Of a stretch of DNA of 64,000 nt, positions 47,820 through 55,571 are shown in pieces. Position 1 is the stretch's first letter. Each line of letters begins with the position of its first letter. Source of the stretch: Clostridia bacterium (GTDB lineage Bacteria > Bacillota > Clostridia > Oscillospirales > Acutalibacteraceae); contig JAFQCH010000016.1 in the NCBI GenBank assembly GCA_017416485.1, positions 248,001 to 312,000 on the forward strand. The letters are read 5' to 3'. Below the pieces are notes generated by a model. That model ran no database searches. It was not told the DNA's origin and saw nothing but the letters and a program-made list of their open reading frames with translations. The translations under genes and the position numbers were made by a program.

Positions 47820-49215
47820 AATCACGCTCGGTAATCAGATACTGCACGCATCTGACGGTGAAAAACTGTCGGATGTGTTGCTTCGTGCCGGGCTTTTCGT
47901 TTCTCACCCGTGTGGTGGCAGGGGCACGTGCAAAAAATGCACGGTCACGCTCAACGGCAAACAAGAGCTTTGCTGCCAATACCGTGTGCATGGTGATATA
48001 GAAGTGATTTTGCCTGAACACACGGACATTGAATCTGCCACAGGGGCAACACTTACCGATTCAAAATCGGACAACATCTGCCTTGCGTTGGACATCGGCA
48101 CAACCACCCTTGCACTGGCACCGGTGGATTTGGATGCACATAAAATACAGCAGGTCATCACCCGCACAAATCCGCAAACTGCCTTTGGTGCGGATGTGAT
48201 TTCACGCATCGACTATTGCCGAAAGCACACCGCACAGCCGCTTTTTGATGTACTCATCCAAGAAATCAACAGTATGATAAAAGCCTTATCTGTTCCGACG
48301 GCAAAAAGAATGTTTGTTGCCGGTAACACCACAATGCTGCATCTGCTTTTAAACACCGATTGCACCACTATGGGAACACATCCTTACACTCCGACATTTC
48401 TTGCAAGGCAGTGTGTAAAGGCAGAAAATCTCGGCATAAACGGTGTTGCGGAAATTATTACATTGCCGAATATTTCCGCTTTTGTGGGAGCTGACCTTGT
48501 GGCAGGGCTGAACCTTGTCGCAGAACCTGCCGACGGTAAATACAGTCTTCTTGTGGATCTGGGCACCAATGCGGAAGTGATTTTGTTTTCAAAAACGTCA
48601 ATTCTTTGCACAGCCGCCGCAGCAGGACCCTGCTTTGAAGGAGCAAACATCTCGCAGGGAATGAGCGCTACCGCAGGGGCAATCACCGCCTTTTCGCTTG
48701 ACGACGGAATTCCGAAAGTGCAGACCGTCAACGGCGCACCTGCCAAGGGCATCTGCGGTACCGGTCTTATCGACATTGTAGCAGAACTTTTAAAGCATGG
48801 CGATATTGATGAATCAGGCTACATGGAAGACGAAAGTTTTGAAGTTGCCCCCGATGTGTTTCTGGAGCAAGCTGATGTGCGGCAGTTTCAGCTTGCAAAA
48901 TCCGCGGTTTATTCGGCAATCATGGCTTTGTTGCAACAAAAAAAAATCCGACCTGCGGATGTGGAAAAACTCTATATTTCGGGCGGTTTCTCCGCCAAAA
49001 TCAACATTGAAAATGCCGTATTCTGCGGTTTGTTGCCCGCAGAACTCAAAGATAAATGTGCAGTCTTGCACAACAGCAGTTTGCTCGGCACGGTGCGCTA
49101 TGCCTGCGAGCAGAATGATCTTGAGGAAATCGTCAAGAAAGCAATCTACACCGACCTTGCAACCGACCCTGCATTTTCGCAGATGTTTATTGAAAATATG
49201 ATGTTTGTTGAATAA
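47812..49215 (+). CDS. Corrinoid activation protein, RamA/RACo-like (2Fe-2S + ASKHA, DUF4445)
   Basis: A 467-residue protein. The N-terminal ferredoxin domain (1-90) has HPCGGRGTCKKC with three Cys and a fourth in ELCCQYRV, a 2Fe-2S cluster. The ASKHA ATPase part (about 95-467) has LALDIGTTTLALAP, LLVDLGTNAEVILF, GTGLIDIVAELL and YISGGFSAKINI. Such proteins reduce inactive cob(II)alamin back to cob(I)alamin with ATP. The ATG at 47812 overlaps the methyltransferase stop (ATGTATAA), with GGAG in front; a reading from 47635 is antiphase inside that gene. It confirms that the operon is a corrinoid methyl-transfer system. Confidence 0.93.
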   Translation: MYKITLGNQILHASDGEKLSDVLLRAGLFVSHPCGGRGTCKKCTVTLNGKQELCCQYRVHGDIEVILPEHTDIESATGATLTDSKSDNICLALDIGTTTLALAPVDLDAHKIQQVITRTNPQTAFGADVISRIDYCRKHTAQPLFDVLIQEINSMIKALSVPTAKRMFVAGNTTMLHLLLNTDCTTMGTHPYTPTFLARQCVKAENLGINGVAEIITLPNISAFVGADLVAGLNLVAEPADGKYSLLVDLGTNAEVILFSKTSILCTAAAAGPCFEGANISQGMSATAGAITAFSLDDGIPKVQTVNGAPAKGICGTGLIDIVAELLKHGDIDESGYMEDESFEVAPDVFLEQADVRQFQLAKSAVYSAIMALLQQKKIRPADVEKLYISGGFSAKINIENAVFCGLLPAELKDKCAVLHNSSLLGTVRYACEQNDLEEIVKKAIYTDLATDPAFSQMFIENMMFVE

Positions 49216-49235
49216 TGAGCAACCAGGAGGAAAAA

Positions 49236-50240
49236 ATGGCAGATATTGTTAATTATAATCATGATTTTGAAAAAATCATAGCAATTATTGAGCAATCAAA
49301 AATGCGAGCCATTAAAGCCGTTAATACAGAAATGATTGAAATGTATTGGCAGATTGGCAGATATATCAGCGAAAAGGCAGAACAAGAAGGTTGGGGCAAA
49401 AGTGTTGTGCAGGATTTTGCACAGTTTCTTAAGCAAACTTACCCGGCTGTAAGCGGTTTTTCGGCGCAGAATATATGGCGGATGAAACAATTTTATGAAA
49501 CATATAAGGACAGTGAAAAACTCTCACCACTGGTGAGAGAAATTACATGGTCAAATAATCTTCTGATTATGGCAGGATGTAAAACGGATGAATCCAGAGA
49601 ATTTTATCTGAAACTGTGTGCTGCCAATCATTACGGCAAACGCGAACTTGAAAGACAGATAGACAGCATGCTGTTTGAAAGAACCATGCTCTCGACTGCC
49701 AAAAATAAAGAGTTAATTGAACGCAACCCTGTTGTCGGAGCATTGCGGGATTCCTACGTGCTTGAATTTTTAGCAATGCCGGAAGAATATAAGGAAAAAG
49801 ATTTGCGCAAATCCATTATTGCAAATTTGAAAAATTTTATTCTGGAATTTGGCAAAGACTTTACTTTTATGGGTGAAGAATACCGTGTGCAAGTCGGTAA
49901 TACCGATTTTTTTATCGATCTTTTGTTTTATAACCGTGCGCTTGCTTGTCTTGTGGCTGTTGAATTAAAAGTCGGAAAATTTAAACCGGAACACCTCGGG
50001 CAACTTAATTTTTATTTGGAAGCACTGAACAGAGATGTCAAAAAAACGAATGAAAATCCGAGTGTCGGACTTATTCTTTGTGCAAACAAGGATGATGCGG
50101 TCGTCGAATATGCGTTGAGCAGTAGTCTTTCACCTGCCATGATTGCAGATTATACCTTGCAATTACCGGACAAGAAAATCCTGGAAGAAAAATTGCGTGA
50201 AATTGCAATGCTTTCGGGAGAAGATGAAAACGGAGTATAA
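49236..50240 (+). CDS. DUF1016/YhcG-type PD-(D/E)XK nuclease family protein
   Basis: A 334-residue protein. The N-terminal half (about 5-160) is the helical DUF1016-N domain (KMRAIKAVNTEMIEMYWQIGRYI, FSAQNIWRMKQFY). The C-terminal half has a PD-(D/E)XK core: TDFFIDLLFYN, then VAVELKVGKFKPEHLGQLNFYL with the ELK catalytic residues. Its function in bacteria is not settled. The start at 49236 is preferred over an ATG at 49215 because AGGAGG lies at 49225-49230. It sits between two corrinoid-system genes and is more AT-rich than they are, which suggests insertion. Confidence 0.88.
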   Translation: MADIVNYNHDFEKIIAIIEQSKMRAIKAVNTEMIEMYWQIGRYISEKAEQEGWGKSVVQDFAQFLKQTYPAVSGFSAQNIWRMKQFYETYKDSEKLSPLVREITWSNNLLIMAGCKTDESREFYLKLCAANHYGKRELERQIDSMLFERTMLSTAKNKELIERNPVVGALRDSYVLEFLAMPEEYKEKDLRKSIIANLKNFILEFGKDFTFMGEEYRVQVGNTDFFIDLLFYNRALACLVAVELKVGKFKPEHLGQLNFYLEALNRDVKKTNENPSVGLILCANKDDAVVEYALSSSLSPAMIADYTLQLPDKKILEEKLREIAMLSGEDENGV

Positions 50241-50261
50241 CATTATCCCGGAGGGGTGATT

Positions 50262-51218
50262 ATGACAGAACGTGAACGATTTATAAAAACACTCAGACGA
50301 GAACCCATCGAAGGCCATTGCCCGACCTTTGAACTCGTTTTTTACCTGACTCTGGAAGCCATCGGCAAAATTCATCCCTCGCAGCAACGGTTTGACCAAT
50401 GGAAGCAGATGAGCAAAACCGAGCAGCAGCTGCATATGGAATATATGGCAGACAGTTATATAGAAGTTGCCGAAAAATACCACCACAGTGCCATTTTCGT
50501 GCATCCAAACCCGGGTGATTTTGAAAACACACTGCGGCTTTTGTCCTGCATCCGTGAAAAAACAGGGGACAAGTATTTTCTGATGATGCACGGTGACTGC
50601 ACATTTGAAATCCCCAACGGGGATAATATGCTTGCATTCAGTGAACGGATGTATGAAGATGAGGAAGGCTTGAAAAAAGAAGCACAGCGCCGTTTGGATG
50701 ACAAACTGCGCTATGCGGAAAAAATGGCAGTATACAAAGACCTGCTCGACGGCTTTGCGCTGTGTTCGGATTACTGCTTCAATGTCAATCCTTTCTTTTC
50801 GCCATCCATGTTTGAAACTTACATAACACCTTATCTTGCCGCGCTTTGCAAAGGCTACCGTGATGCAGGTTTCTATTCCATCAAACACACAGACGGGAAT
50901 ATTATGCCCATTCTCGATCAGATGGTGCAATGCAAGCCCGATGCACTGCATTCGCTTGACCCGCAGGGCGGTGTCGATCTTGCAAGGGTCAAAAAGATGT
51001 ACGGTGATAAAGTTGCCCTTTGCGGTAATGTCAACTGCGGACTGCTGCAGACGGGCACGGAGACGGAAGTGGTTGCCGATGTGCGCCGTTGTCTTCGTGA
51101 CGGTATGGACGGCTGGGGCTTTGTGTTCTGCACCTCCAACTGTGCTTATACAGGCTTACCCCTTGAACGCTATGAGCTGATGAATAAAATATGGTGGGAA
51201 GAGGGAATTTACCGATAA
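50262..51218 (+). CDS. UroD-family methyltransferase-like protein, third copy
   Basis: A 318-residue UroD-superfamily protein beginning TERERFIKTLRREPIEG. The metal-site region is IKHTDGN instead of HxC, with later Cys in LCGNVNCGLLQ and TSNCAYTGLP. This separates it from the zinc-type copy and puts it nearer the first copy, so I infer another substrate-side methyltransferase, or a redundant paralogue. The ATG at 50262 was chosen over GTG at 50256 because GGAGGGG at 50250-50256 gives the correct distance. It follows the nuclease gene by 21 bp and ends the operon before a strong terminator. Confidence 0.8.
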   Translation: MTERERFIKTLRREPIEGHCPTFELVFYLTLEAIGKIHPSQQRFDQWKQMSKTEQQLHMEYMADSYIEVAEKYHHSAIFVHPNPGDFENTLRLLSCIREKTGDKYFLMMHGDCTFEIPNGDNMLAFSERMYEDEEGLKKEAQRRLDDKLRYAEKMAVYKDLLDGFALCSDYCFNVNPFFSPSMFETYITPYLAALCKGYRDAGFYSIKHTDGNIMPILDQMVQCKPDALHSLDPQGGVDLARVKKMYGDKVALCGNVNCGLLQTGTETEVVADVRRCLRDGMDGWGFVFCTSNCAYTGLPLERYELMNKIWWEEGIYR

Positions 51219-51258
51219 AAAAATCAGGATAACGGTTTTTCCGTTGTCCTGATTTTTT
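51217..51258. terminator. Bidirectional terminator between the methyltransferase operon and the PIN toxin
   Basis: A stem of about 18 bp with one G-T pair (ATCAGGATAACGG at 51223-51235 with CCGTTGTCCTGAT at 51241-51253) is flanked by A and T runs, with a TTTTT loop. It serves both converging genes. Confidence 0.88.
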
Positions 51259-51671
51259 TAAAACTGAAACTGTTCTAAAAACTCTGCCGGGGTGATGGCG
51301 GGCACAGGGCTGTTTTTGAAGTCCTTTACATTTCTTGTCACAATATAATCTGCCCTGATCCGTTCGGCGCAAACAGCCTGCAGTGCATCTTCATAATCCG
51401 AAAACGGTGCGTTTGCCGCATTCAACAGATCCGATTCACGCAAAGATGCAACGGCAAAAATGGATGTGATGGTTTTTATAATCTCCTTGATGCGCTCGCT
51501 GTCGAGTTCCTTGCGCATGATGTAAACGATATTCGGAACGGACAGCACCGAAATGCATCCCTTTATGCGGTTGACCTCGCAGAGCTTGAAAATTTTCAGC
51601 GCATCCTGCACAAAATCCGCACGGTTGCAAAGCACATCGAGCAAAACATTCGTATCAATCAGAATTTTCAT
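51258..51671 (-). CDS. PIN-domain toxin (VapC-like RNase)
   Basis: A 137-residue PIN-domain protein. The first acidic residue is Asp6 in ILIDTNVLLDVL; the others lie in SDYEDALQ (about 91) and the TRNVKDF segment near residue 116 that is typical of the fold. PIN toxins cut RNA, often tRNA or mRNA. It overlaps the antitoxin gene by 17 bp, and the start ATG lies inside that gene, so expression depends on it. Substrate unknown. Length is normal. Confidence 0.88.
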   Translation of the reverse strand: MKILIDTNVLLDVLCNRADFVQDALKIFKLCEVNRIKGCISVLSVPNIVYIMRKELDSERIKEIIKTITSIFAVASLRESDLLNAANAPFSDYEDALQAVCAERIRADYIVTRNVKDFKNSPVPAITPAEFLEQFQF

Positions 51672-51888
51672 AGCGCATCATCCTTTCTGCCCGTGCGCTT
51701 TTTTCATCTGCATCGGAAGAAAGTACGCCGACAAGGCTGTCGGAAAGAAAGGAAACCGTCTGATTTTTGGAGATCAGTCGAGCGACTTCATTGCCGTTTT
51801 TCATAATCACGATTTCCTGTCCGTCCTGCACCATCCTCAAAAATTTGCCGAAATTGTTCTGCACTTCGGTTGCGGTGGCTGTGGTCAT
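51655..51888 (-). CDS. Phd/YefM-type antitoxin
   Basis: A 77-residue antitoxin. The N-terminal Phd/YefM fold shows TATEVQNNFGKFLRMVQDGQEIVIMKNGNEVARL, and the C-terminal part (about 50-77, acidic and basic patches, ERMMRY) is likely the toxin-binding tail. It is the upstream gene of the pair with the PIN protein. Phd proteins bind DNA at an inverted repeat and repress their own promoter, which fits the palindrome at 51936-51974. AGGAG precedes the start. Confidence 0.88.
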   Translation of the reverse strand: MTTATATEVQNNFGKFLRMVQDGQEIVIMKNGNEVARLISKNQTVSFLSDSLVGVLSSDADEKSARAERMMRYENSD

Positions 51889-51925
51889 GGTGGTTACTCC
51901 TTTCTTTTTACAAGATTACAATATC

Positions 51926-51974
51926 ATTATATGCCAAAATAGCGATTTTGTCAATGCGGCAAAATCGCTATTTT
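51926..51974 (-). promoter_or_regulatory. Toxin-antitoxin promoter inside a 15-bp inverted repeat
   Basis: On the minus strand TTGACA (51954-51949) and TATAAT (51931-51926) are exactly 17 bases apart. The spacer and part of the -35 lie in the arm AAAATAGCGATTTTG (51936-51950), which is perfectly repeated inverted as CAAAATCGCTATTTT (51960-51974) around a 9-base loop. The same hairpin stands 28 bases after the tlpA-like gene and can also end its transcript. Confidence 0.75.
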
Positions 51975-52001
51975 TAGTATTTCAAAAAATATTCACCTTA
52001 T

Positions 52002-52553
52002 TCACAGCAGCTGCTGAATATATTGGTCGAGTGTCGTATGCGAAAGCATGCCTTTGGCTGTGTTGACGAGGTTGCCGTCGGCATCCACAAAAATGGTGGT
52101 GGGGATGGAATAAATAGAGTAGGTGTAAGCCGCGCTCTGTTCGGTGTCAAAATAGACGGGGAAGGTGTAGTCGGTGGTGGCAAGGAAATCTTGTGCACTT
52201 GTGAGTGTTTCGCTTGCGTTATCTACAAGGTTAACCATTAAGAATTCTACCTGATCGCCGTATTCTTCCCATTTGTCCTGAAAAGCGGGGAGTTCAAGTT
52301 TGCACGGACTGCACCAGCTTGCCCAGAAGTTGACGACCACAGGCTTGCCTTTGTAGGCAGACAGTTTGTGTGCATTCCCGTCGGCATCATAGACGGTAAA
52401 ATCGGGGGCTGTGTTTGCGGTTTGTGTGCCTGCGATCGGGGTATTCAGATCCTGCGCGACTTTGTCGGAGAATGCGTTATACAGCACCGCCGCACCGGCG
52501 ACGACCAGCACCGTAAGAATAACAAGAATAATGGTTGTTTTTTTATTTTTCAT
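52002..52553 (-). CDS. TlpA/ResA-like extracytoplasmic thioredoxin
   Basis: A 183-residue thiol-disulfide protein. A single N-terminal membrane helix (7-25) anchors it; a short linker precedes a TlpA-type thioredoxin domain (about 48-183) with the active site WCSPC (Cys81, Cys84) and VNFWASW just before. SIPTTIFVDADG has the cis-Pro. The start at 52553 has GAGGT upstream; a longer reading is antiphase. Last gene of the trxA-ccdA-tlpA operon: CcdA passes electrons from cytoplasmic TrxA to this protein outside the membrane. Such proteins reduce cytochrome c or other exported thiol proteins. Confidence 0.92.
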   Translation of the reverse strand: MKNKKTTIILVILTVLVVAGAAVLYNAFSDKVAQDLNTPIAGTQTANTAPDFTVYDADGNAHKLSAYKGKPVVVNFWASWCSPCKLELPAFQDKWEEYGDQVEFLMVNLVDNASETLTSAQDFLATTDYTFPVYFDTEQSAAYTYSIYSIPTTIFVDADGNLVNTAKGMLSHTTLDQYIQQLL

Positions 52554-52566
52554 GGTGTGAACCTCT

Positions 52567-53229
52567 TTAATTAAAGATTGCAATCAGTTTGCCGATCATG
52601 CCCGTTGCAAGCAGAATGCCGATGAGAATCAGCAAAATGCCGCTGACGGTGTTGATGATCTTGTAGTGTTTTTTGATGAAGTCAAAGGTCGATTTGAAGC
52701 GGTCAATGAGCACCGCGCTGAGCACAAACGGAACGCCGAGCCCGAGGGAATACACCAAAAGCATCAGCACACCCGTCAGCACCTGTCCCTGTTGCGAAGC
52801 CATCATCAGTGCTGAGCCGAGGAATGTACCCACGCAGGGTGTCCAGCCGACCGAAAAGACCACACCGAATGCAAGGGATGAGAAGAAGCCGAGATTTTCT
52901 GTTTTTGCCGTATACTTTGCACCCTTGAAGAGATTGAACTTAAATACGCCTAAATAGTGCAGACCGAAGAAAATAACGATCAGACCCGACACGATGTTCA
53001 CAGCCGTCTGGTATTTACTCAAAAAACCGCCAACCGTGCCTGCCAGTGCACCCATGGCACTGAACACAAGGGTAAAACCGAGCACAAAACCGAGTGCATT
53101 TTTGAGGGTGGTTTTGGTGTTGCGTTCACCGCCGCCGGCAAAGTAAGAAATGTAAACGGGCAACATCGGCAGAAGACAAGGGGAAACAAAAGTGATGATG
53201 CCCTCTAAAAAGGATATTGCGTATTGCAT
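52567..53229 (-). CDS. ccdA: CcdA-type thiol-disulfide transporter
   Basis: A 220-residue membrane protein with six hydrophobic segments, the length of CcdA. The two redox Cys are Cys18 in VSPCLLPMLP and Cys132 in GWTPCVGTFLG. It carries reducing equivalents across the membrane from thioredoxin to a TlpA-like acceptor. It begins 12 bp after trxA and ends 13 bp before the tlpA-like start. All three partners of the pathway are encoded together, which is unusual in being so compact, but motifs are standard. Confidence 0.93.
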   Translation of the reverse strand: MQYAISFLEGIITFVSPCLLPMLPVYISYFAGGGERNTKTTLKNALGFVLGFTLVFSAMGALAGTVGGFLSKYQTAVNIVSGLIVIFFGLHYLGVFKFNLFKGAKYTAKTENLGFFSSLAFGVVFSVGWTPCVGTFLGSALMMASQQGQVLTGVLMLLVYSLGLGVPFVLSAVLIDRFKSTFDFIKKHYKIINTVSGILLILIGILLATGMIGKLIAIFN

Positions 53230-53241
53230 AATTTTTTACCC

Positions 53242-53544
53242 TTACAGCAGACTCAGGATTTTGTCTTTCGGCATGGCGCCGACTGCCTGATTGACCACTT
53301 TGCCGTCCTTGATAACGAGCAGTGAGGGGATGCTCATGACCTGATATTTGACGGCGAGTTCGGGTTCTTCGTCAATATTGATTTTTGCAACCTTGATGTC
53401 ATTTCTTTCGTTTGCGATTTCGTCGATGAACGGAGCGATCATTCTGCACGGACCGCACCAGGATGCCCAGAAATCGAGCAGAACGGGTTTGTCGCTGTTG
53501 AGTACTTCTTGTTCGAAATTGTTTTTGTTGATATTGAGTGCCAT
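53242..53544 (-). CDS. trxA: Thioredoxin
   Basis: A 100-residue thioredoxin. Active site is WCGPC with Cys30 and Cys33, preceded by LLDFWASW; the cis-Pro is in MSIPSLLVIKDG. ACGGAGGT precedes the ATG. It is the first gene of the trxA-ccdA-tlpA operon and probably donates electrons to CcdA. A second role as general cytosolic thioredoxin is possible. No oddities. Confidence 0.95.
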   Translation of the reverse strand: MALNINKNNFEQEVLNSDKPVLLDFWASWCGPCRMIAPFIDEIANERNDIKVAKINIDEEPELAVKYQVMSIPSLLVIKDGKVVNQAVGAMPKDKILSLL

Positions 53545-53607
53545 TTTATTTACCTCCGTAAATTTTCTTTGTTGACTCTATTATGCACATTTTTGTTTCC
53601 TTTTTCC

Positions 53608-53648
53608 GTGACAAAGTCACAAAAAACACACATGCAACCGTCGGTTGC
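53608..53648. promoter_or_regulatory. Two dyad elements between trxA and the XRE regulator
   Basis: GTGACAAAGTCAC (53608-53620) has 5-bp arms around AAA. GCAACCGTCGGTTGC (53634-53648) is a perfect 7-bp dyad around one T, the size and symmetry of an operator for a dimeric regulator of TetR type. They lie between the divergent starts at 53544 and 53723. Which protein binds is not known. Confidence 0.5.
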
Positions 53649-53722
53649 TAAATTTTCAAGTTGCGTATGTAGATTTTATACTGTAATTTTGCTATACTCA
53701 AAGCATGAAAGGGGGCTTTTTT

Positions 53723-54607
53723 ATGAATTTAGGAGAAAGACTTTTTACACTGCGTACGCAGAAAAACCTTTCACAGGGGGATTTGGCGGAAAAACTCAAT
53801 GTTTCCCGTCAATCCGTTTCAAAATGGGAGAATAATTCCGCTGTGCCCGAGCTTGACAAAATTATCCGTATGAGTGAGATTTTCGGTGTGACGGTGGACG
53901 AGATTGTGAAAGAAAATGCACAACCGCCAAAAGAAGAAGCACCGCAGGAACCCACCCCGACCGTGGTGCAGGTCATTCAGAAAAACCGTTTTGAAAAACG
54001 CGAAATCGCAGGCATTATTCTTTTGAGTCTCGGCGGCCTTGCGTTTTTGTTGCTTCTGCTGTTGACGGGCTTGGGCTGTATTTATGCTCTGCCGGTGCTT
54101 TTGTGCGGGGCGGTCTGCTTTGTCTGCAAAAAGGAGGCGCCGTTTTATTGCGCGTGGCTTGTTTATCTGCTTGTGACGGGCTTTTTGTCCTTCGCCACGG
54201 CTGTGTCAAGCTGGAAAGTTATTCGCTATACCTTTCAGGAACCCTACAACGGTAATCCTGCCATTATCATCATTGCGTGGGTATGGTTTGCTGCCATGCT
54301 CGGAATCATGGCGTGGAGTGTTATTAAATTTGCTAAACGACCTGTTGAAAAAATCGGAAAACCGATTGCGCTGTGTGTTGTCGGTGCGGTGTATCTGCTT
54401 GCCGATCTGATCATTGGCAGAATGATCGGAGCTTATTACATGCAGCTGGCAGAAAGCGACTCGCTTTCATCCTCTTTTGTTTACGGTGTCAGCTCTGTCA
54501 ACTCGGTGCTGACCATCCTTGAGCCCGTGTTTGCAACGCTTGTTCTGGCACAGGGAATCAGACTGTTGTTGTATTTTTACAAAAGACGGAAAGCGGTTTC
54601 TTGCTAA
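53723..54607 (+). CDS. XRE-family regulator with membrane domain
   Basis: A 294-residue protein. Residues 3-58 are a Cro/C1-type helix-turn-helix (LFTLRTQKNLSQGDLAEKLNVSRQSVSKWEN), followed by a linker (about 70-100, Pro-rich) and five or six hydrophobic helices to the end. HTH proteins with such a membrane part are frequent in Clostridia and may sense membrane or cell-surface state. The ATG at 53723 has AAAGGGGG ahead of it; an earlier ATG at 53705 has none. It is divergent from the thiol-disulfide operon and may bind the dyad in between. The signal is unknown. Confidence 0.85.
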   Translation: MNLGERLFTLRTQKNLSQGDLAEKLNVSRQSVSKWENNSAVPELDKIIRMSEIFGVTVDEIVKENAQPPKEEAPQEPTPTVVQVIQKNRFEKREIAGIILLSLGGLAFLLLLLLTGLGCIYALPVLLCGAVCFVCKKEAPFYCAWLVYLLVTGFLSFATAVSSWKVIRYTFQEPYNGNPAIIIIAWVWFAAMLGIMAWSVIKFAKRPVEKIGKPIALCVVGAVYLLADLIIGRMIGAYYMQLAESDSLSSSFVYGVSSVNSVLTILEPVFATLVLAQGIRLLLYFYKRRKAVSC

Positions 54608-54748
54608 AATGAATATAAAACGCTTTTATTTTGAAGCGAAAAATAGGACATTAAACAAAAGTATAAAAAAATTAAAAAAAACACTGTACAAACGGTCAAA
54701 ATAGTGGTAAAAAAGAAAGGTAAAAGAAAAATAAGGAGTGCAGAGAAA

Positions 54749-55432
54749 ATGAAAAAGATTTACGAAGGCAAAACCAAAGATGTGTACGCTCTTGACAACG
54801 GCAATGTCATGCTCAAGTTCAAGGACGATTGCACAGGCAAAGACGGCGTTTTCGATCCCGGTGAAAACACGGTAGGACTTACCATTGAAGGCATCGGCAA
54901 AGCAAACCTGCAGACCTCCATCCACTATTTTGAACTGCTCAAAGCAGCAGGCATCAAGACCCACTACGTTTCCGCAGACATCGACAATGCCACCATGGAA
55001 GTTCTTCCCGGTAAGGTATTCGGCCACGGTCTGGAAGTCATCTGCCGTCTGGTTGCAACCGGCAGCTTCATCCGCAGATACGGCGAATACATCGCTGACG
55101 GCACCGTTCTTGAAGGCGGCTATGTTGAATGCACATTCAAGAATGACGCAAAGGGCGATCCGCTTGTCACAGGCGAAGGCCTTGCAGCACTCGGCGTTAT
55201 GAGCCTTGAAATGTTTGAATCCATGAAGGAACAGACCCTCAAGATCACCAAGGTTGTCGCTGACGACCTCAAGAGCATCGGTCTTGACCTGTGGGATATC
55301 AAGTTCGAATTCGGCTACAACAATGACGAAGTCATCCTCATCGACGAAATCGCTTCCGGCAATATGCGCGTTTACAAGGACGGCACCATCGTCGATCCCG
55401 TTGAACTGACCAAACTCATCCTCAACAGATAA
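54749..55432 (+). CDS. purC: SAICAR synthetase
   Basis: A 227-residue PurC. It joins aspartate to CAIR with ATP in de novo purine synthesis. [12 protein letters not shown] is at the N-terminus; [19 protein letters not shown] (near residue 90) and [14 protein letters not shown] near the end are typical. The ATG at 54749 has AAGGAG ten bases upstream; an earlier in-frame start adds a non-conserved basic tail. It stands alone without other pur genes, between two unrelated transcripts and followed by a terminator. No purine riboswitch was recognised in front. Confidence 0.95.
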   Translation: MKKIYEGKTKDVYALDNGNVMLKFKDDCTGKDGVFDPGENTVGLTIEGIGKANLQTSIHYFELLKAAGIKTHYVSADIDNATMEVLPGKVFGHGLEVICRLVATGSFIRRYGEYIADGTVLEGGYVECTFKNDAKGDPLVTGEGLAALGVMSLEMFESMKEQTLKITKVVADDLKSIGLDLWDIKFEFGYNNDEVILIDEIASGNMRVYKDGTIVDPVELTKLILNR

Positions 55433-55447
55433 TCGTTTTAAAATGAT

Positions 55448-55489
55448 ACAACCGTCACTTCATCGAAGAAGCGACGGTTGTGTTTTTTT
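55448..55489 (+). terminator. Terminator of purC
   Basis: ACAACCGTCACTT (55448-55460) pairs with AAGCGACGGTTGT (55469-55481) with one mismatch, followed by GTTTTTTT. Confidence 0.85.
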
Positions 55490-55571
55490 GCGGATTCCTG
55501 TTTACCAATTTTGAAAATATGTTGATTTTGGTAAATAGATGAGGTATAATAACATTTGAGAGGTGATGTGC

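Noticed and set aside
54608..54748. Purine riboswitch before purC
   Set aside because: The gap is A-rich and lacks the conserved loop sequences of the purine or PreQ1-type elements.
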